A stretch of 64,000 nt of DNA from Exophiala sp. HKRS030 (GCA_023897205.1 JAHWDD010000007.1:248001-312000), one strand, 5' to 3'. Shown: positions 24,304 through 35,233, numbered from the stretch's first letter. Numbers and translations are program-made. The notes: generated by a model from the letters alone, not told the origin.

Positions 24304-24660
24304 TCATGACGACCCAGCATTTGAGCCCGTCGACGCCTTGCCTGTGTTCTCCATTGCACTGGCATCTCTGAGCAGAATCTCTTGTTCGAGACGATCGCAG
24401 CGCTCGGCCATGTCGTCCAGCTTGGTCAAGATCTCGTCGCTAATGCCTTTAAACTTCTTCTCCAGATCGCCCAGGAAATCATCTATCGCCTCGGTAAGTT
24501 TGGCGGTCGCGTCGTTCGGGGCGGCATAGTCGGAAGCAGAAGAAGAAGCCACCGCTGCAGTCTTGCTGGAGGAATATGGCGGGCTGGCTGGGTGAGTAGG
24601 AGGTGGCGGTGTCGGGAGGGAAGCGGACTGGAAGTACGTCCCGTTAGGCATGGCAGACAT
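24304..24660 (-). CDS. HSBP1-like small coiled-coil protein
   Basis: A single frame of 118 codons from the ATG at 24660, chosen because it begins MSAMPNGTYFQSAS and avoids an unlikely hydrophobic lead-in; the frame itself is open further upstream to 24753. Residues ~50-95 read LTEAIDDFLGDLEKKFKGIS, then DEILTKLDDMAERCDRLEQEI, with the heptad pattern of heat-shock-factor-binding protein 1. HSBP1 forms trimeric coiled coils, binds heat shock factor trimers in animals, and also supports WASH-complex assembly. In a fungus the partner is uncertain. The N-terminus is Pro/Ser-rich and probably disordered. Confidence 0.75.
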   Translation of the reverse strand: MSAMPNGTYFQSASLPTPPPPTHPASPPYSSSKTAAVASSSASDYAAPNDATAKLTEAIDDFLGDLEKKFKGISDEILTKLDDMAERCDRLEQEILLRDASAMENTGKASTGSNAGSS

Positions 24661-25319
24661 AACAGATACAGCGCCAAAAAGAAACATGTGGAAATGAGAA
24701 GGGGATAAACGCAGGGGGAGGGGGAGTTGGTTACACGAGGTTGTGTAACCCATGATTCCAGTAACTCTGCTTCACATACCATGATCAACGAGTGGTTGCT
24801 TTGTGTTTGTGAATGGTTCCCGCGGTTTGCAGTGTGAGGCGCTTTGGTGGGAAGCGATTGTTCGTATTGGGACGAGTCCTCGTTACCAGTTTCTTTATAT
24901 TTTTGACAACATCCTCAATCAGTTCGTACAGGCTAAGAGTTGCCCTCGAGGGTTCCAACTTGCAGAACGCTCGATAGAATGGGCATTGGGTGTTGAAACC
25001 CCATGTTTGGTAAGTCCGCAGGGAGGGTGGTCACTCAAAGGGGATGCAGAAAAGCAACCTGCCTGACAATGAGTCTGGTAGTAGATATTGATTCAAGACG
25101 GAGCGTCAGACGAAACATTTTTAGTTTCCGCCAGGCTGGATCCACCACCAAAACTGCCACTCCGCAACCATCTCCAACTCAATATAATTTTCTGCTTGGA
25201 TTCCAGAAATTCTTCATACAACACAACTCAACCACCTTATTCAAGACCTGCGAGGTAACCCCTTTCACTTTCTCCGTGGGCTTTTGGGTTGCATTGTTTG
25301 ACAGTCAACTCCTCGGAAG
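24661..25319. other. Divergent promoter region, HSBP1-like(-) and ebp2(+)
   Basis: 659 bases between opposite start codons. The right half is rich in CAA/CTC words just before the ebp2 ATG. No gene is seen. Confidence 0.55.
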
Positions 25320-26613
25320 ATGGCCAAGAAGAGTAAACTTCTCGCGGCTCTAGACCGACACAAGGGACGGGACTACGAAGCCGAGAAGAGGCAGAAACTT
25401 GTCAAAACGGCAGAGAAGCGCAAGCGGCAGAAGGTCCAGGAAAAAGGAGAAGAAGTTGGCGATTCAGAAGAGAGTGGACCAGAAGATGAGACCGATGGTG
25501 CAAAGCTTGAAGAGGACAAGGAGAATTTCGTATCCTTCTCTGACCAAGAAGAAGAAAACGCTGCGGCCAACGGTGCAAGTACCGCATCTACTACCATCCC
25601 TCAACCTCCCCTCCCGGGTGACGCCTCGGCGTCGGAAGTAGAAGAAGAAGATGATGAATCCGACGTCCCCCTCTCCGATCTCGAAGACGGAGACCTCGAA
25701 GACACGATCCCACACCAACGCCTGACGATCAACAACGGGCCCGCCCTGATTGCGTCGACGAAGCGTGTCGCGCTGGTCAAGAAGCCCGGTGCTACATCTT
25801 TCTACGTGCACAACTCCCTGATCTCCCAACTCCCGCCGACGGAATCCTCGGTCCCGGACCCGAACGACGACCTCACCCGCGAGCTGGAGTTCTACCGCAT
25901 CGCCCGCGACGCCGCCGCCGAGGGGCGCTCCCTGCTCAAGAAGGAGCGGATCCCCTTCACCCGGCCGACCGACTACTTCGCCGAGATGGTCAAGTCGGAC
26001 GAACACATGGGCCGCGTGAAGAAGAAGATGTACGACGACGCCGCCTCCAAGAAGGCGGCGGAGGAGGCACGCAAACTACGGGACGCGAAGAAGTTCGGCA
26101 AGGCCGTCCAAGTGGCAAAGGAGCAGGAGCGGGCAAAGGAGAAGAGGAACACACTCGATAAGATCAAGGAGTTGAAGAGAAGTAAGTTTTTTGGCTTTTT
26201 GCCGTATCCACACTACACACCCACACCCACACACACACATTCCTATACGTTTCTTTTGCAGATTCGGGCCTTGAGAGAGAGTAAAATACTAACCCGGATG
26301 TAACCCTCCCGCAACAGAACGAAAAGGACAAGATACAGGCAAAGTCGTCGAGGACAATGACCTCTTCCAGAGCATTGACGTAGACAGCGCACCTACAAAG
26401 GACCGCGCCGGCCGCGAGCGAGGCTCAGGACCAAACGGCGGAGCGCCAAACAAGAGACAGAAGCGGGATCAGAAGTTTGGCTTCGGAGGCAAGAAGAGGT
26501 TCACCAAGAGCGGCGATGCCATGAGCAGTGGAGACATGCGAGGATTCTCGGCGAGCAAGATGAAAGGAAAACCTAAACGGCCAGGCAAGAGCAGGAGAGC
26601 CGCGGGACGATAA
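25320..26613 (+). CDS. ebp2: rRNA-processing protein Ebp2
   Basis: Exons are 25320-26181 and 26318-26613 (385 aa). The intron (136 bases) has a GTAAGT donor and a perfect TACTAAC branch point at about 26287, joining LDKIKELKR to KRKGQDTGKVVEDNDLFQ. The N-terminus has Lys/Arg and Asp/Glu-rich stretches; the central block includes DDLTRELEFYRIARDAAAEG and RIPFTRPTDYFAEMVKSDEHM, diagnostic of the Ebp2 family; the C-terminus has the FGGKKRFTKSGDAMSS motif and a basic tail KMKGKPKRPGKSRRAAGR. Ebp2 acts in the nucleolus in 27S pre-rRNA processing and 60S subunit assembly. Its size is near yeast Ebp2 (427 aa). The intron contains an extra CAG that could act as a decoy acceptor. Confidence 0.95.
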
Positions 26614-26823
26614 TAATAACGCAATGCCATTACAACACCGCGCATCGAAGCACGAACCATAATGATATGTCCATTCGAAGGTCTCGAGAGTCGAAACAAC
26701 TACAAGGTGTTTTCATGGTCTTCCTTACCATCCTAAAATGCAAGAAGGGGGTATCACAGTTACAGAATGCACCCACGAGGCCCTACACCAACCTCCCTCA
26801 GGACACCACCGTTTTATGTACAG
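26614..26823. other. Short convergent gap, ebp2(+) and RFTS gene(-)
   Basis: Only 210 bases separate the two stop codons, so the 3' untranslated regions probably overlap or abut. Confidence 0.5.
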
Positions 26824-28410
26824 TCATGCCACCCATTGTCCCAGGAAGGACTGCAAATGTCCTATCTGGTACTGTCTCCCCACTCGCTTGGCTTCCTGAG
26901 ATACCAGATCGAGCATCTCCTGAGCTTCAGGTCCGGGAGGGAGCTCGGGCAACGCATCTGGATCGTAGTGACCATTTAGCTGACGACTAGGACTGTCCTC
27001 ACGACTTCCTGCCGAGTCTGCAGTGGTTTCTCGCAGGCGACTAGGGAGTAAGGGTGCCTGTCGCCTAGCCATCGGCGATGTTGAGATGGGGACATCACTC
27101 ATTTCCTCGTCTTCATCTACGGAGTCGGGAACACCTCTTGCGCGTTTGTGCGCCTTGCTGGCGCCGCTGGGACGGAGGACAGATTTCATACGATGGCGCT
27201 GTTTGGCTGATTTGCCTGGCGTCCTCATGGTTTCATCAGCTACCTCGTCCGCAAGGGTGGCTTCTAGCTCGTCATAGATTCTGCGAGTAGACCAATTGAA
27301 CTTTTTGCGGAGTTTGGCTTCGTCCATGAGTCTGAGCAATTGTGATGCAGAATGTTCAAAGGCGGCCACGGCGTCCTCATGTGTGCCTTCAAATACTGGA
27401 AGTTTCTCAAGTTCGGTTGCAGCCTCGTCAATGCCGCAATGTCTCATGTTGAAATTCGCCGACTTCCGTAGAATATTAAGCATGTCCCAAATAGGTTTCG
27501 TCCAGTCCACAGGTTCGGGTTTTGCTTCTGTCGATGTGCTGCTTCTGGAGTCTTCGGAATCTGCTTGAGAACGTTGTTCTGATTCGGATTCTTCTGCCTC
27601 GGAAGATTCGTGCTCCGATTCGTCATCACCGTCCTCACCGTCGCCGACTGTTTCTGGCTCTTCCACTGCCACGGACTGAGTAAGCCGAGACATTGTTGCT
27701 TGCAACTCTTCTACCTCGTCTGCATATGTGTCTGCGAGATGTTTCCACAGATAAGTCTGAGTCCAATTTATACCTTCCCTTTCCTCAATCATCTGCTTGA
27801 GAAGGAATCTGTGATGTTTGTGTATTGTTTCCATGGCCTCGTCGTCGTCGTCAATTCTGTATCCCGTGTGCTTTTGGTAGTCTTTGAGGAACGGATCAAT
27901 CCTAAAGCCAAAGCGTTGTCGCGTTTTAGGGAGCCGTTGATGCTGGTCGACCATGAAGTAAAACAGATCGATGGCCTCGACAGTATCATTGTAATGGCTC
28001 AGGTAACGATCAGACGGCGAAATTTCGTACCAGCCTGCTTTTCCCGCAGCCCAGATGACAGGTTTGCCGTCATCATCCTGCCCAAAGCTATAATTTGTAA
28101 CATTATCAATCTTTATTCGCGCGTGAAGCGGGTTTTCAATCAGGACTCAACAAGACGTGTCAGCGTGGTTCACGCGTCCGAAACTTTCGAAAAACAACAC
28201 ACCTAAATGGTCATGTTCATCGTCCAACGGCATCAGCTCCCCAACAACACAAAGTTGTGTCTCGTCAGAGGCGTGTAACAAGTCCGCATATCGTCCTTTC
28301 CCCTGGTAAAATATTTTCGCATCCCTCAAGGCGAAATCAGGCCACTCGTTTACATCGTCTGGAACGGGATCGAGGGGTTTGAGGACGTGATCTTCTGGCA
28401 AAGTGGACAT
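26824..28410 (-). CDS. RFTS-domain protein, possibly Raf2/Dos2-like
   Basis: Exons are 28410-28203 and 28145-26824 (509 aa). The start MSTLPEDHVLKPLDPVPDDV is followed by NEWPDFALRDAKIFYQGKGR and, across the intron, by VLIENPLHARIKIDN and GWYEISPSDRYLSHYNDTVEA, which together form the replication-foci-targeting-sequence (RFTS) fold known from DNMT1 and from fission yeast Raf2. There is no methyltransferase domain. Residues ~220-265 are an acidic stretch rich in E and S, and the C-terminus is basic with a bipartite-like KSAKQRHRMK. Raf2 is part of the Rik1/Clr4 heterochromatin complex; a similar nuclear role here is inference, and the family link needs profile search. It shares a 531-base divergent promoter with pus4. 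Confidence 0.75.
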
Positions 28411-28941
28411 ATCAGTGACGAGAGTCAGGTCTCATGCTGTGACATTGAAGGTGTCTTCGCGTCAGGATGCGGGCGTGGTAGAATGTGGGTCGATCATGTC
28501 GCAGTCAGCATCAATTTTGCGGTTCGACGGCGCTTTCCGTTGGTAGTATGCACGTCACAAACGATTTTCTGAGTCAATCTGAGTCGTTAATAGCATCGAG
28601 ATGTGAAGTTAACAAAGTCAGGAACATGGTGGAGTGAAGTGGCAGTAGTCGAGGCTGGGAAGCAAAAGCGCGCTGGATCCTCCTGCGCACGAGGCACGTC
28701 ATTTGTCCGATTGGCTTGAATCTGTCCTTTGCATCCTGGGCTGCACTTGAACTAATTGGTCTTAGTCTACTACTCCTCACGTGGCAGCCTTTCTCCGCAT
28801 GAATTCAGTTAAATATTTTACCAGAATGGATACGAAGGTGCATCTTCAGTGGTAAGGCATACGAAGTCCTGAAGTAAGGACTCCGGTCTCACAAACCAGC
28901 GGGAACATTGCCCTCGAATGATTCCGAGGCATCTGCTTAAG
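28411..28941. other. Divergent promoter region, RFTS gene(-) and pus4(+)
   Basis: 531 bases between two opposite start codons, with no gene inside. Confidence 0.55.
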
Positions 28942-30278
28942 ATGGCTCAGCCACCCGCTAAGATTCTCGAAGGCGTCTTTGGTGAGGCCAATTCCTCTCC
29001 CAAGGTCCCCATCCTGACAAGTTCAATTTCCACTTAGCCGTCAGCAAACCACCGAGTCTTTCCTCTGCTCAAGTTCTACGAGACCTCCAACATCATTTTG
29101 CCGAGTCGAAACTTTTTGCGCCCTTATTGGATCGGACCAAGCAAGATGAAAATGCAGAAAGATTCCAACCGTCTAAACGGCGTAAATATAACCGTGACAG
29201 GGATCTCGCCTTTAAGATGGGTCATGGAGGCACCCTGGACCCTTTAGCGACAGGTGTGCTGATTGTGGGAGTTGGAAGGGGCACCAAGCATTTGTCCGAA
29301 TTTCTATCCTGCAAGAAGACATACGAGACGGTCGTGCTCTTTGGGAAGACCACCGACAGCTACGATGTTATGGGCAAAGTTGTTGCAGAGGCACCTACGG
29401 GGGACATCACAAGCGCAGTGGTTGAAAGCCAGATGGCAAAATTCACAGGCAAGATGAAGCAGATTCCGCCCATGTACAGCGCAATTAAAGTTGATGGCAT
29501 GAAGCTATATGATTATGCTCGCGGTGGAAAGGAGCTTCCTCGTGAGTTGGAAAGCCGCGAGATTGAGATTACAGAATGTTCTCTACTGGAATATTACGAA
29601 CCAGGGTCGCACGACTTTCGGTGGCCCGCTGAGCAGGCTGGCGAAGAAGAGAAAGCCGTGTTCCAGAAATTGATGAAAGGCGCAGAAGACACAAAAAGAT
29701 CGATTGAACCACAGAGTGGACAAGGATCCACGAACAGCTCACCCAAGATATCGGCCCGGTCCCATAAGAACAATCTTCCGCGGCATGAAAAAGCAGCCAT
29801 GCATATCCACCATCTACCAGAACAGGAGAGCTCTCCTGCAGATGCTCCTGCAGCTCGGATTCGCTTGACAGTCAGCAGTGGCTTCTATGTCCGGTCGTTC
29901 GCATACGACCTGGGCATCGCCTGTGGTTCTTATGGTACTATGGCTAGCCTAATAAGGAGCCAGCAGGCAGACTTTACAACTGCCCAACCTGCTCCAGAGG
30001 GGCTCGTGAGCACCCTCACATACGAGGATTTGGAGGCAGGAGAGGACGTTTGGGGACCAAAGCTGTCGTCCATACTCGAAAGGTGGACAGAGTGTCATCC
30101 AGACAGAGCCCCCGAAGATAGGAACCGTGACCAAAGGCAGCCTCACAGGCGAGATTTTCGAGATCATAGGAACTTCCTTGGCAAGAGAGGCGGCGCAAAG
30201 AGATCATGGAATAGTCATAAGAATGGGAACAGATCTGACGCACGACCCAGGCGCAACAGTTCGTCGCCAGAGGCGTGA
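28942..30278 (+). CDS. pus4: tRNA pseudouridine-55 synthase Pus4 (TruB family)
   Basis: Exons are 28942-28981 and 29038-30278 (426 aa); the intron has a GTGAGG donor and TTAG acceptor and restores LEGVFAVSKPPSLSSAQVL, the standard TruB opening. The catalytic block GHGGTLDPLATGVL carries the nucleophilic aspartate (about D81). KQIPPMYSAIKVDGMKLYDYARG and the later SSGFYVRSFAYDLG are also TruB hallmarks. The enzyme makes pseudouridine 55 in the T-loop of nuclear and mitochondrial tRNAs. A Ser/Lys-rich insert at residues ~210-265 and a basic Arg/Asn-rich tail (last ~60 residues) exceed the yeast protein (403 aa). Confidence 0.95.
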
Positions 30279-30987
30279 AGGGGGAGGTCGATAGATGGCT
30301 TTGTAACATTAAGGATGGACTTGCTAATCGGTCAATGACGAAGAATTCTAGCACGTTACAGGAGCACATACGAGCTGCATCACAAAGTGCACACCACAAC
30401 AGTGTCCCCAGTGTACATCCCATGGAACTAATACTGCAAAATTGTGTCTACCTTGCCTATAGGCATCTAGGTGACTTTTAGTAGGAGTACGAGGGATGTG
30501 GTTTGGGGGCACACCAGGCTCGTCTCAGGGGCCAAATTACGTGTGCCAAGTGGCCGCTCCAGCCGGGATAAATGTTCCTTGCATTCGCACACCGGCGTGC
30601 TACGAGTACGAGGCTTGTACAAAGGACCACCTTAAGTTAGTGCCCGAGGCTGCTCCAGGCTTACTGCTTGCACCTACAATAAATCCTCGTAGGCCCACCA
30701 AGTTAGGCTAATCAGGCGGCGGTGCTTGCCGTAAATCTCAGGTTTTTACGCCGCATATCGGCAAACGCAGATCTCGCCTGCAGGCACTTCTGCCTCGCAT
30801 TGTTGGTTGCCTTGCGCCTGTCTAAAATCTTTCCATCTCTCTCAGTCGTGTGATCCAACATTCCTTTTCTTTAGAATTTGGCGCTTTCATTTCTTTCTTT
30901 CTGCGGTCGCATGTACCAACAGATCTAGCTTTTGTTATCATTGTTTAACCACTATCGTTTCCCTGCACTTGGTTTCATTTTGCGACC
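30279..30987. other. Intergenic region, pus4 to dot1
   Basis: 709 bases without a gene. The ~170 bases before the dot1 ATG are T/C-rich on the + strand, consistent with a core promoter and leader. Confidence 0.55.
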
Positions 30988-32610
30988 ATGGGTTCGCTAC
31001 CGTCACAGCGTCAGCCCTTGTCTGGGTTGGCGGCTCTCAAAGCGAAGAAGCAACCTCCAAAGATGTTGACTAAAATGGTCCCCGTTGCTTCAACCGCGAA
31101 GCCGACACCAAAGCTTTCCGCATCTGCGCCAACATCTTCGAGGAGTCCTACCATGCGCGGCGCCAGTTCCAATGGCATCTCTCGGAAGGGAAGTGTCCCT
31201 CGCAAGTCTCTCACTCCAGCTTCCACACATTCCAGACAGGGCAGCCGAGAACCGCTCGAGCGCATCAGACATGAGAAGCACAGCCGAGTCAAGCGGGCCT
31301 CGCCTGCTATATCAACGCCGCAGTTTACGAGTTCGGATGAGGAAAGTGAAGAGGAGGACATGCCTAGAAAGCGAATGCGCAGGGATGAACAAGACCCTGT
31401 AGACGAGAAGCGCAAAGTTAGAGATCTCCAAGCATTCTCCGAGGATGGTCGCAACCGACGTTCCATGATTCACGCCATCCAGATTGCCAATCCACAACCC
31501 GATCAACACGGCAAAGTCAAGTACGAGGAGTTCTTCAAGACATTGAGAGTGGATGAGGACGAGTATCCAGTGATCGAACTTCAGTATCCCACCGCATTAC
31601 AAGGAGAAAAGTACCAATTACTCAGGCCGATTGATTCGTCTGATTTCAAGCCGCTGGACGAGATCGAAGCCAACATGAGAATGGTGGCCGAATATTATCT
31701 CGATGTCGCCTCAGCCCGCAAAGTGAACAATGAAGAAGAAGGCTCGGGTTTTGTGCAAATGCTACATCGACACGCGGCCCACGGGCTCAGAGGCCGCGTT
31801 GGAGCACAGTCAGAGTATATTAAAACAATTGAGAAGTACAACAGCCTCATGAAGGAGAAGCGCGACGACGGCACGATCGCAGAGAAGTTGGACCAAATGA
31901 ACCGAGTCGAGCTGAAATTGGCTGAACACATTATTAGAGGTCAGGTTTATGCTCGCACAGTATCGCCCAAGGTCGATTCTGTACGGCAATATGAGGCCTT
32001 TTCCAACTCCGTCTACGGAGAGCTCCTTCCCAAGTTCTTGAGCCGGATCTTCAAGGATACGGGTCTGAAATCGGAACATGTGTTTGTCGATTTAGGCTCC
32101 GGAGTTGGCAACTGTGTCGTTCAGGCAGCATTGGAAACCGGCTGCGAAGCTTGGGGCTGCGAATACATGGACAATCCAAACAAATTGGCCCAACTTCAGG
32201 CTACAGAATTCCGAGCGAGATGTCAACTATGGGGCATCAAGCCTGGTGATGTTCAACTGATTCATGGTGACTTCCTGAAAAATGATATGATTCGACAAGT
32301 TCTTAAGCGCGCAGACGTCGTCCTGGTCAACAATCAAGCATTCTCAGCACAATTGAACGACAATCTGAAATACGTGTTTTTGGATCTCAAGGAGGGATGT
32401 CAAATTATCAGCCTTAAACCATTCCGCAGCCCTTCACATAAGATCAAAGAATCGAATCACAATGATCCAATCAACGTGCTGTCAGTGGTGGAAAAGGAGC
32501 GCTGGAGTGGCATGGTCAGTTGGACAGACGATCCCGGGAAATGGTATCATCAACGGAAAGATCGGAGAGAATTGGACGCGTTTCTCAAGACTATGGGCGG
32601 TAGCGATTAG
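30988..32610 (+). CDS. dot1: Histone H3-K79 methyltransferase Dot1
   Basis: A single exon of 540 codons whose ATG sits in a strong context (GACCATGG). The first ~150 residues are basic, Ser/Thr/Pro-rich and probably contact nucleosomes. The catalytic domain (about 210-535) has the Dot1 pattern: YGELLPKFLSRIF, the SAM-binding motif VFVDLGSGVGNCVVQAA near residue 368, acidic E in GCEYMDNP, and the NNQAFSAQLNDNL loop. This non-SET enzyme methylates lysine 79 in the globular domain of histone H3, stimulated by H2B ubiquitylation, and affects silencing and DNA-damage checkpoints. Its size is near yeast Dot1 (582 aa). Confidence 0.97.
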   Translation: MGSLPSQRQPLSGLAALKAKKQPPKMLTKMVPVASTAKPTPKLSASAPTSSRSPTMRGASSNGISRKGSVPRKSLTPASTHSRQGSREPLERIRHEKHSRVKRASPAISTPQFTSSDEESEEEDMPRKRMRRDEQDPVDEKRKVRDLQAFSEDGRNRRSMIHAIQIANPQPDQHGKVKYEEFFKTLRVDEDEYPVIELQYPTALQGEKYQLLRPIDSSDFKPLDEIEANMRMVAEYYLDVASARKVNNEEEGSGFVQMLHRHAAHGLRGRVGAQSEYIKTIEKYNSLMKEKRDDGTIAEKLDQMNRVELKLAEHIIRGQVYARTVSPKVDSVRQYEAFSNSVYGELLPKFLSRIFKDTGLKSEHVFVDLGSGVGNCVVQAALETGCEAWGCEYMDNPNKLAQLQATEFRARCQLWGIKPGDVQLIHGDFLKNDMIRQVLKRADVVLVNNQAFSAQLNDNLKYVFLDLKEGCQIISLKPFRSPSHKIKESNHNDPINVLSVVEKERWSGMVSWTDDPGKWYHQRKDRRELDAFLKTMGGSD

Positions 32611-33003
32611 GTATTACGACAGGTCCTGCGGTACAGGCCAAGATCAGAGGGCCAGCGTTGACTTTGGCTGAGCTGAAATCACCCCTTTTCGGACGATAGG
32701 CCTCGATGATGTTTACGAAATTTTGCATAGCGTCGGTTTACTAACAGACATTTCGACCTTTGGATTGCACTCTCAATGCGGTACTACCTATCTGATAGAA
32801 GCTGGCCAGGCGCCGACATTTATACCAGCGATAAATAGTATTTTAATGCATCATTACCTTCTATGATCAACCATTGCAGACAAATCAATTGTCTTGAAAG
32901 CGTCAAGGTCATCGAGGCTCTTGTGAGGTGTTCTCTACTGGTATTCATATAGTCGTTATGGAAGGTTCCGAAGTCACGATTCGTACGTTCCTTCTGCGTC
33001 GGT
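32611..33003. other. Convergent intergenic region, dot1(+) and atg16(-)
   Basis: 393 bases between two stop codons; a GATAAATAG stretch near 32831 could serve as a weak 3'-end signal. No gene. Confidence 0.5.
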
Positions 33004-33648
33004 TCAACCGAATCTGTTCTCCTCGTTCATGCGATCAGCTTCCTTGCCCATCCGGGCCATCCAGCGATCGACGAGTTCCTTGTTCTCCCGTCTCAACTTG
33101 TCGGACCGCTCTTCGGCCATGTTGAGCTGGAGATTCAACGTGACGTTCTCGTCCTGCACGCTCTCAATCAGTTTGGCTTTGCCGCGGATCTCTTCCTCCC
33201 GGTCACGCAGCTTGACCGTGATCTGGGACAGGCCGGCGTTGAGCTGGGCGATGCGCTTCGAGTCGACCTTGGCTTTGGCCTTGAGCGTGTCGAGATCCTG
33301 GACGGCTTTCTCGAGACGCGCCTGTAGGTCGCCACGTTCCTGTTGCGCCTTTGCCAGGTCCTGACGGATCTGTGCGACGACGACGGTGGGCGAGTCCGGA
33401 CGGGCGGCAGCGGGCGACGTCACTCGCCTTATCCCCATGCCCAGGTACGACGATGGCTGGACAGATGGCGACTGCTCGGCATCCTCAGCCTGTGTGGTCT
33501 GAGCCGCCGCGACAGTGGCAGCCTTGTTTTGGAGACCGGCATTCTCGTCGGCGAGCTTGGTGCAGTAGTCGTAGAGCGTGAGGCTGGCTTGTTCGACCTC
33601 GTGCCGTTCTCGCAAGGCTGCGAGGTATGTGTCGCGCCAAGTTGTCAT
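33004..33648 (-). CDS. atg16: Autophagy protein Atg16
   Basis: A single exon of 214 codons. The start MTTWRDTYLAALRERHEVEQ is the Atg5-binding motif region of fungal Atg16. Residues ~95-205 form a long coiled coil, ending with KELVDRWMARMGKEADRMNEE, which is nearly invariant in the family and mediates dimerisation. Atg16 holds Atg12-Atg5 conjugates at the phagophore membrane, where they drive Atg8 lipidation. Fungal Atg16 lacks the WD40 repeats of animal ATG16L1, as here. The gene is divergent from ypt7, which encodes the GTPase needed for autophagosome-vacuole fusion. Confidence 0.93.
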   Translation of the reverse strand: MTTWRDTYLAALRERHEVEQASLTLYDYCTKLADENAGLQNKAATVAAAQTTQAEDAEQSPSVQPSSYLGMGIRRVTSPAAARPDSPTVVVAQIRQDLAKAQQERGDLQARLEKAVQDLDTLKAKAKVDSKRIAQLNAGLSQITVKLRDREEEIRGKAKLIESVQDENVTLNLQLNMAEERSDKLRRENKELVDRWMARMGKEADRMNEENRFG

Positions 33649-34381
33649 CTTGGCATCAGGTTCGTTGATGGGTCATCCTGAAAGAGTAGAAAACAGGGAC
33701 AGCATGTCGAGAGAGCTTCTTTCATGGTACATACAGCTCAAGAGTTGTACATCCTCGACCCAAAAGAAAAAGAGATCGAGTGGGAAATGTGTTTGGACGA
33801 TGGATTAAATGCTCCCAGATTATTGTAGGACAAGGGCGTTTGGTAACATAGTCACGAAGTGCCCCGTACCAACTTGAGGTTACGAGGTCGGCTGACCTGC
33901 CTCCATAAGCTGATGCCTAACCGAGCAGGTACTTTGACAACTTGCTAGTGAGACGTGGTAGTGAGGGCCTCTCTTACGGGCGTCTCCACGGGCTAAACTG
34001 CGTTTTGTCTGAAAAGGGTGCATGACGACCATCGCCCGTGGTCGTCTTGCCGTACAGCGCCTTTTGTTCCATCGCAGGTCCCTTACTCGACTTTTGACTC
34101 AACGAAGGCCTACTCAAGAACCTGCACCTCTTGAAATTGTCCTTTTTTCCCCTCTACGGTGATCGACCACAGTTGCTACCCATCATAACCAACCCGCGTG
34201 ACCTCTTCCCGCGGAAGAACCGCCACCTGCGCTGCCACCAGCCACACGTTATCAGTCGAAGCTCTCCCAAACGCTCCAGACAACCCGCACGCGCAACCTC
34301 GACCTTGCGCTGTTGAACTCTACAGTTTCTACAGAGTATTTGAAAAGAGAAAAGGTCGCTCAAGAGATATAAAAAGGAGTC
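33649..34381. promoter_or_regulatory. Shared divergent promoter region of atg16(-) and ypt7(+)
   Basis: 733 bases between the two start codons, with no gene inside. Both products act in autophagy, so a common regulatory region is plausible, but no specific binding site was identified by eye. Confidence 0.5.
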
Positions 34382-35233
34382 ATGTCGTCGAGAAAGAAGG
34401 TGCTCTTGAAGGTACGCTGCCGCCCTCCCCAGCCTGTGCTCTCATCCAAACCTGCCTCCCCCTCCCGACCATACTGACACGTTTATGGCGCAGGTTATTA
34501 TCCTAGGTGATAGCGGTGTTGGCAAGACGAGTTTGATGAATCAATATGTACGTCCTCTGTCTGTCTCTCTCTCTCTCTCTCTCTCGTGAAGCGCCTGTTT
34601 TCCCTTTTTCTATCTATCCCCGCCTGCAACCTCACTACTACTTCCGATGCCATGCTCTCGGACACTGACGCGATGTTTCTTCTTTTTGGTCATGTCCAGG
34701 TCAACAAGAAATTCTCCACGTCCTACAAAGCCACCATCGGCGCGGACTTCTTGACCAAGGAAGTGAACGTCGACGACCGAATCGTGACGCTCCAGCTGTG
34801 GGACACGGCCGGCCAAGAACGTTTCCAGTCGCTCGGGGTCGCCTTCTATCGTGGCGCCGACTGCTGCGTGCTGGTCTACGACGTCAACAGCGCAAAGTCG
34901 TTCGAGACCCTCGACTCCTGGCGCGACGAGTTCCTCATCCAAGCGTCGCCGCGCGACCCCGAGAGTTTCCCCTTTGTCGTGCTGGGCAACAAAATCGACA
35001 TGGGCGAGGAGCGGAGGATGATCTCCCAGAAACGGGCCATGGCGTACTGCCAGTCTCGCGGGCAGATGCCCTACTTCGAGACCAGCGCCAAGGAGAGTAT
35101 CAACGTGGAGCAGGCCTTTGAGGTCATTGCCCGCAACGCTCTGGCGCAAGAGGAGAGTGAGGAATACGGCGGCGATTTCTCAGACCCGATCAACATCAAT
35201 CTTGACCAAGGAAGGGAAGGGTGTGCTTGTTGA
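34382..35233 (+). CDS. ypt7: Rab7-type GTPase Ypt7
   Basis: Exons are 34382-34411, 34494-34547 and 34700-35233 (205 aa). The splices give [20 protein letters not shown] and [21 protein letters not shown]. All G motifs are present: P-loop GDSGVGKT (15-22), switch [15 protein letters not shown] and ETSAK. The C-terminus EGCAC ends in a CXC motif for double geranylgeranylation. The length equals other fungal Ypt7 proteins. Ypt7 recruits HOPS to late endosomes and vacuoles and is required for homotypic vacuole fusion and for the last step of autophagy. The second intron carries a CT microsatellite. Confidence 0.97.
34563..34585. repeat. (CT)n microsatellite in ypt7 intron 2
   Basis: About 11 CT units directly downstream of the exon 2 donor. 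Length variation here could alter splicing of a short (54-base) exon. Confidence 0.85.

Noticed and set aside
25464..26006. 180-codon frame on the minus strand inside ebp2
   Set aside because: It is a shadow of the GC-rich ebp2 exon; it has no family resemblance and the plus-strand frame is clearly Ebp2.
26262..26280. Possible 19-base microexon in the ebp2 intron
   Set aside because: Including it shifts the frame and destroys the conserved C-terminal half, and the donor after it (GTAAAA) is weak.
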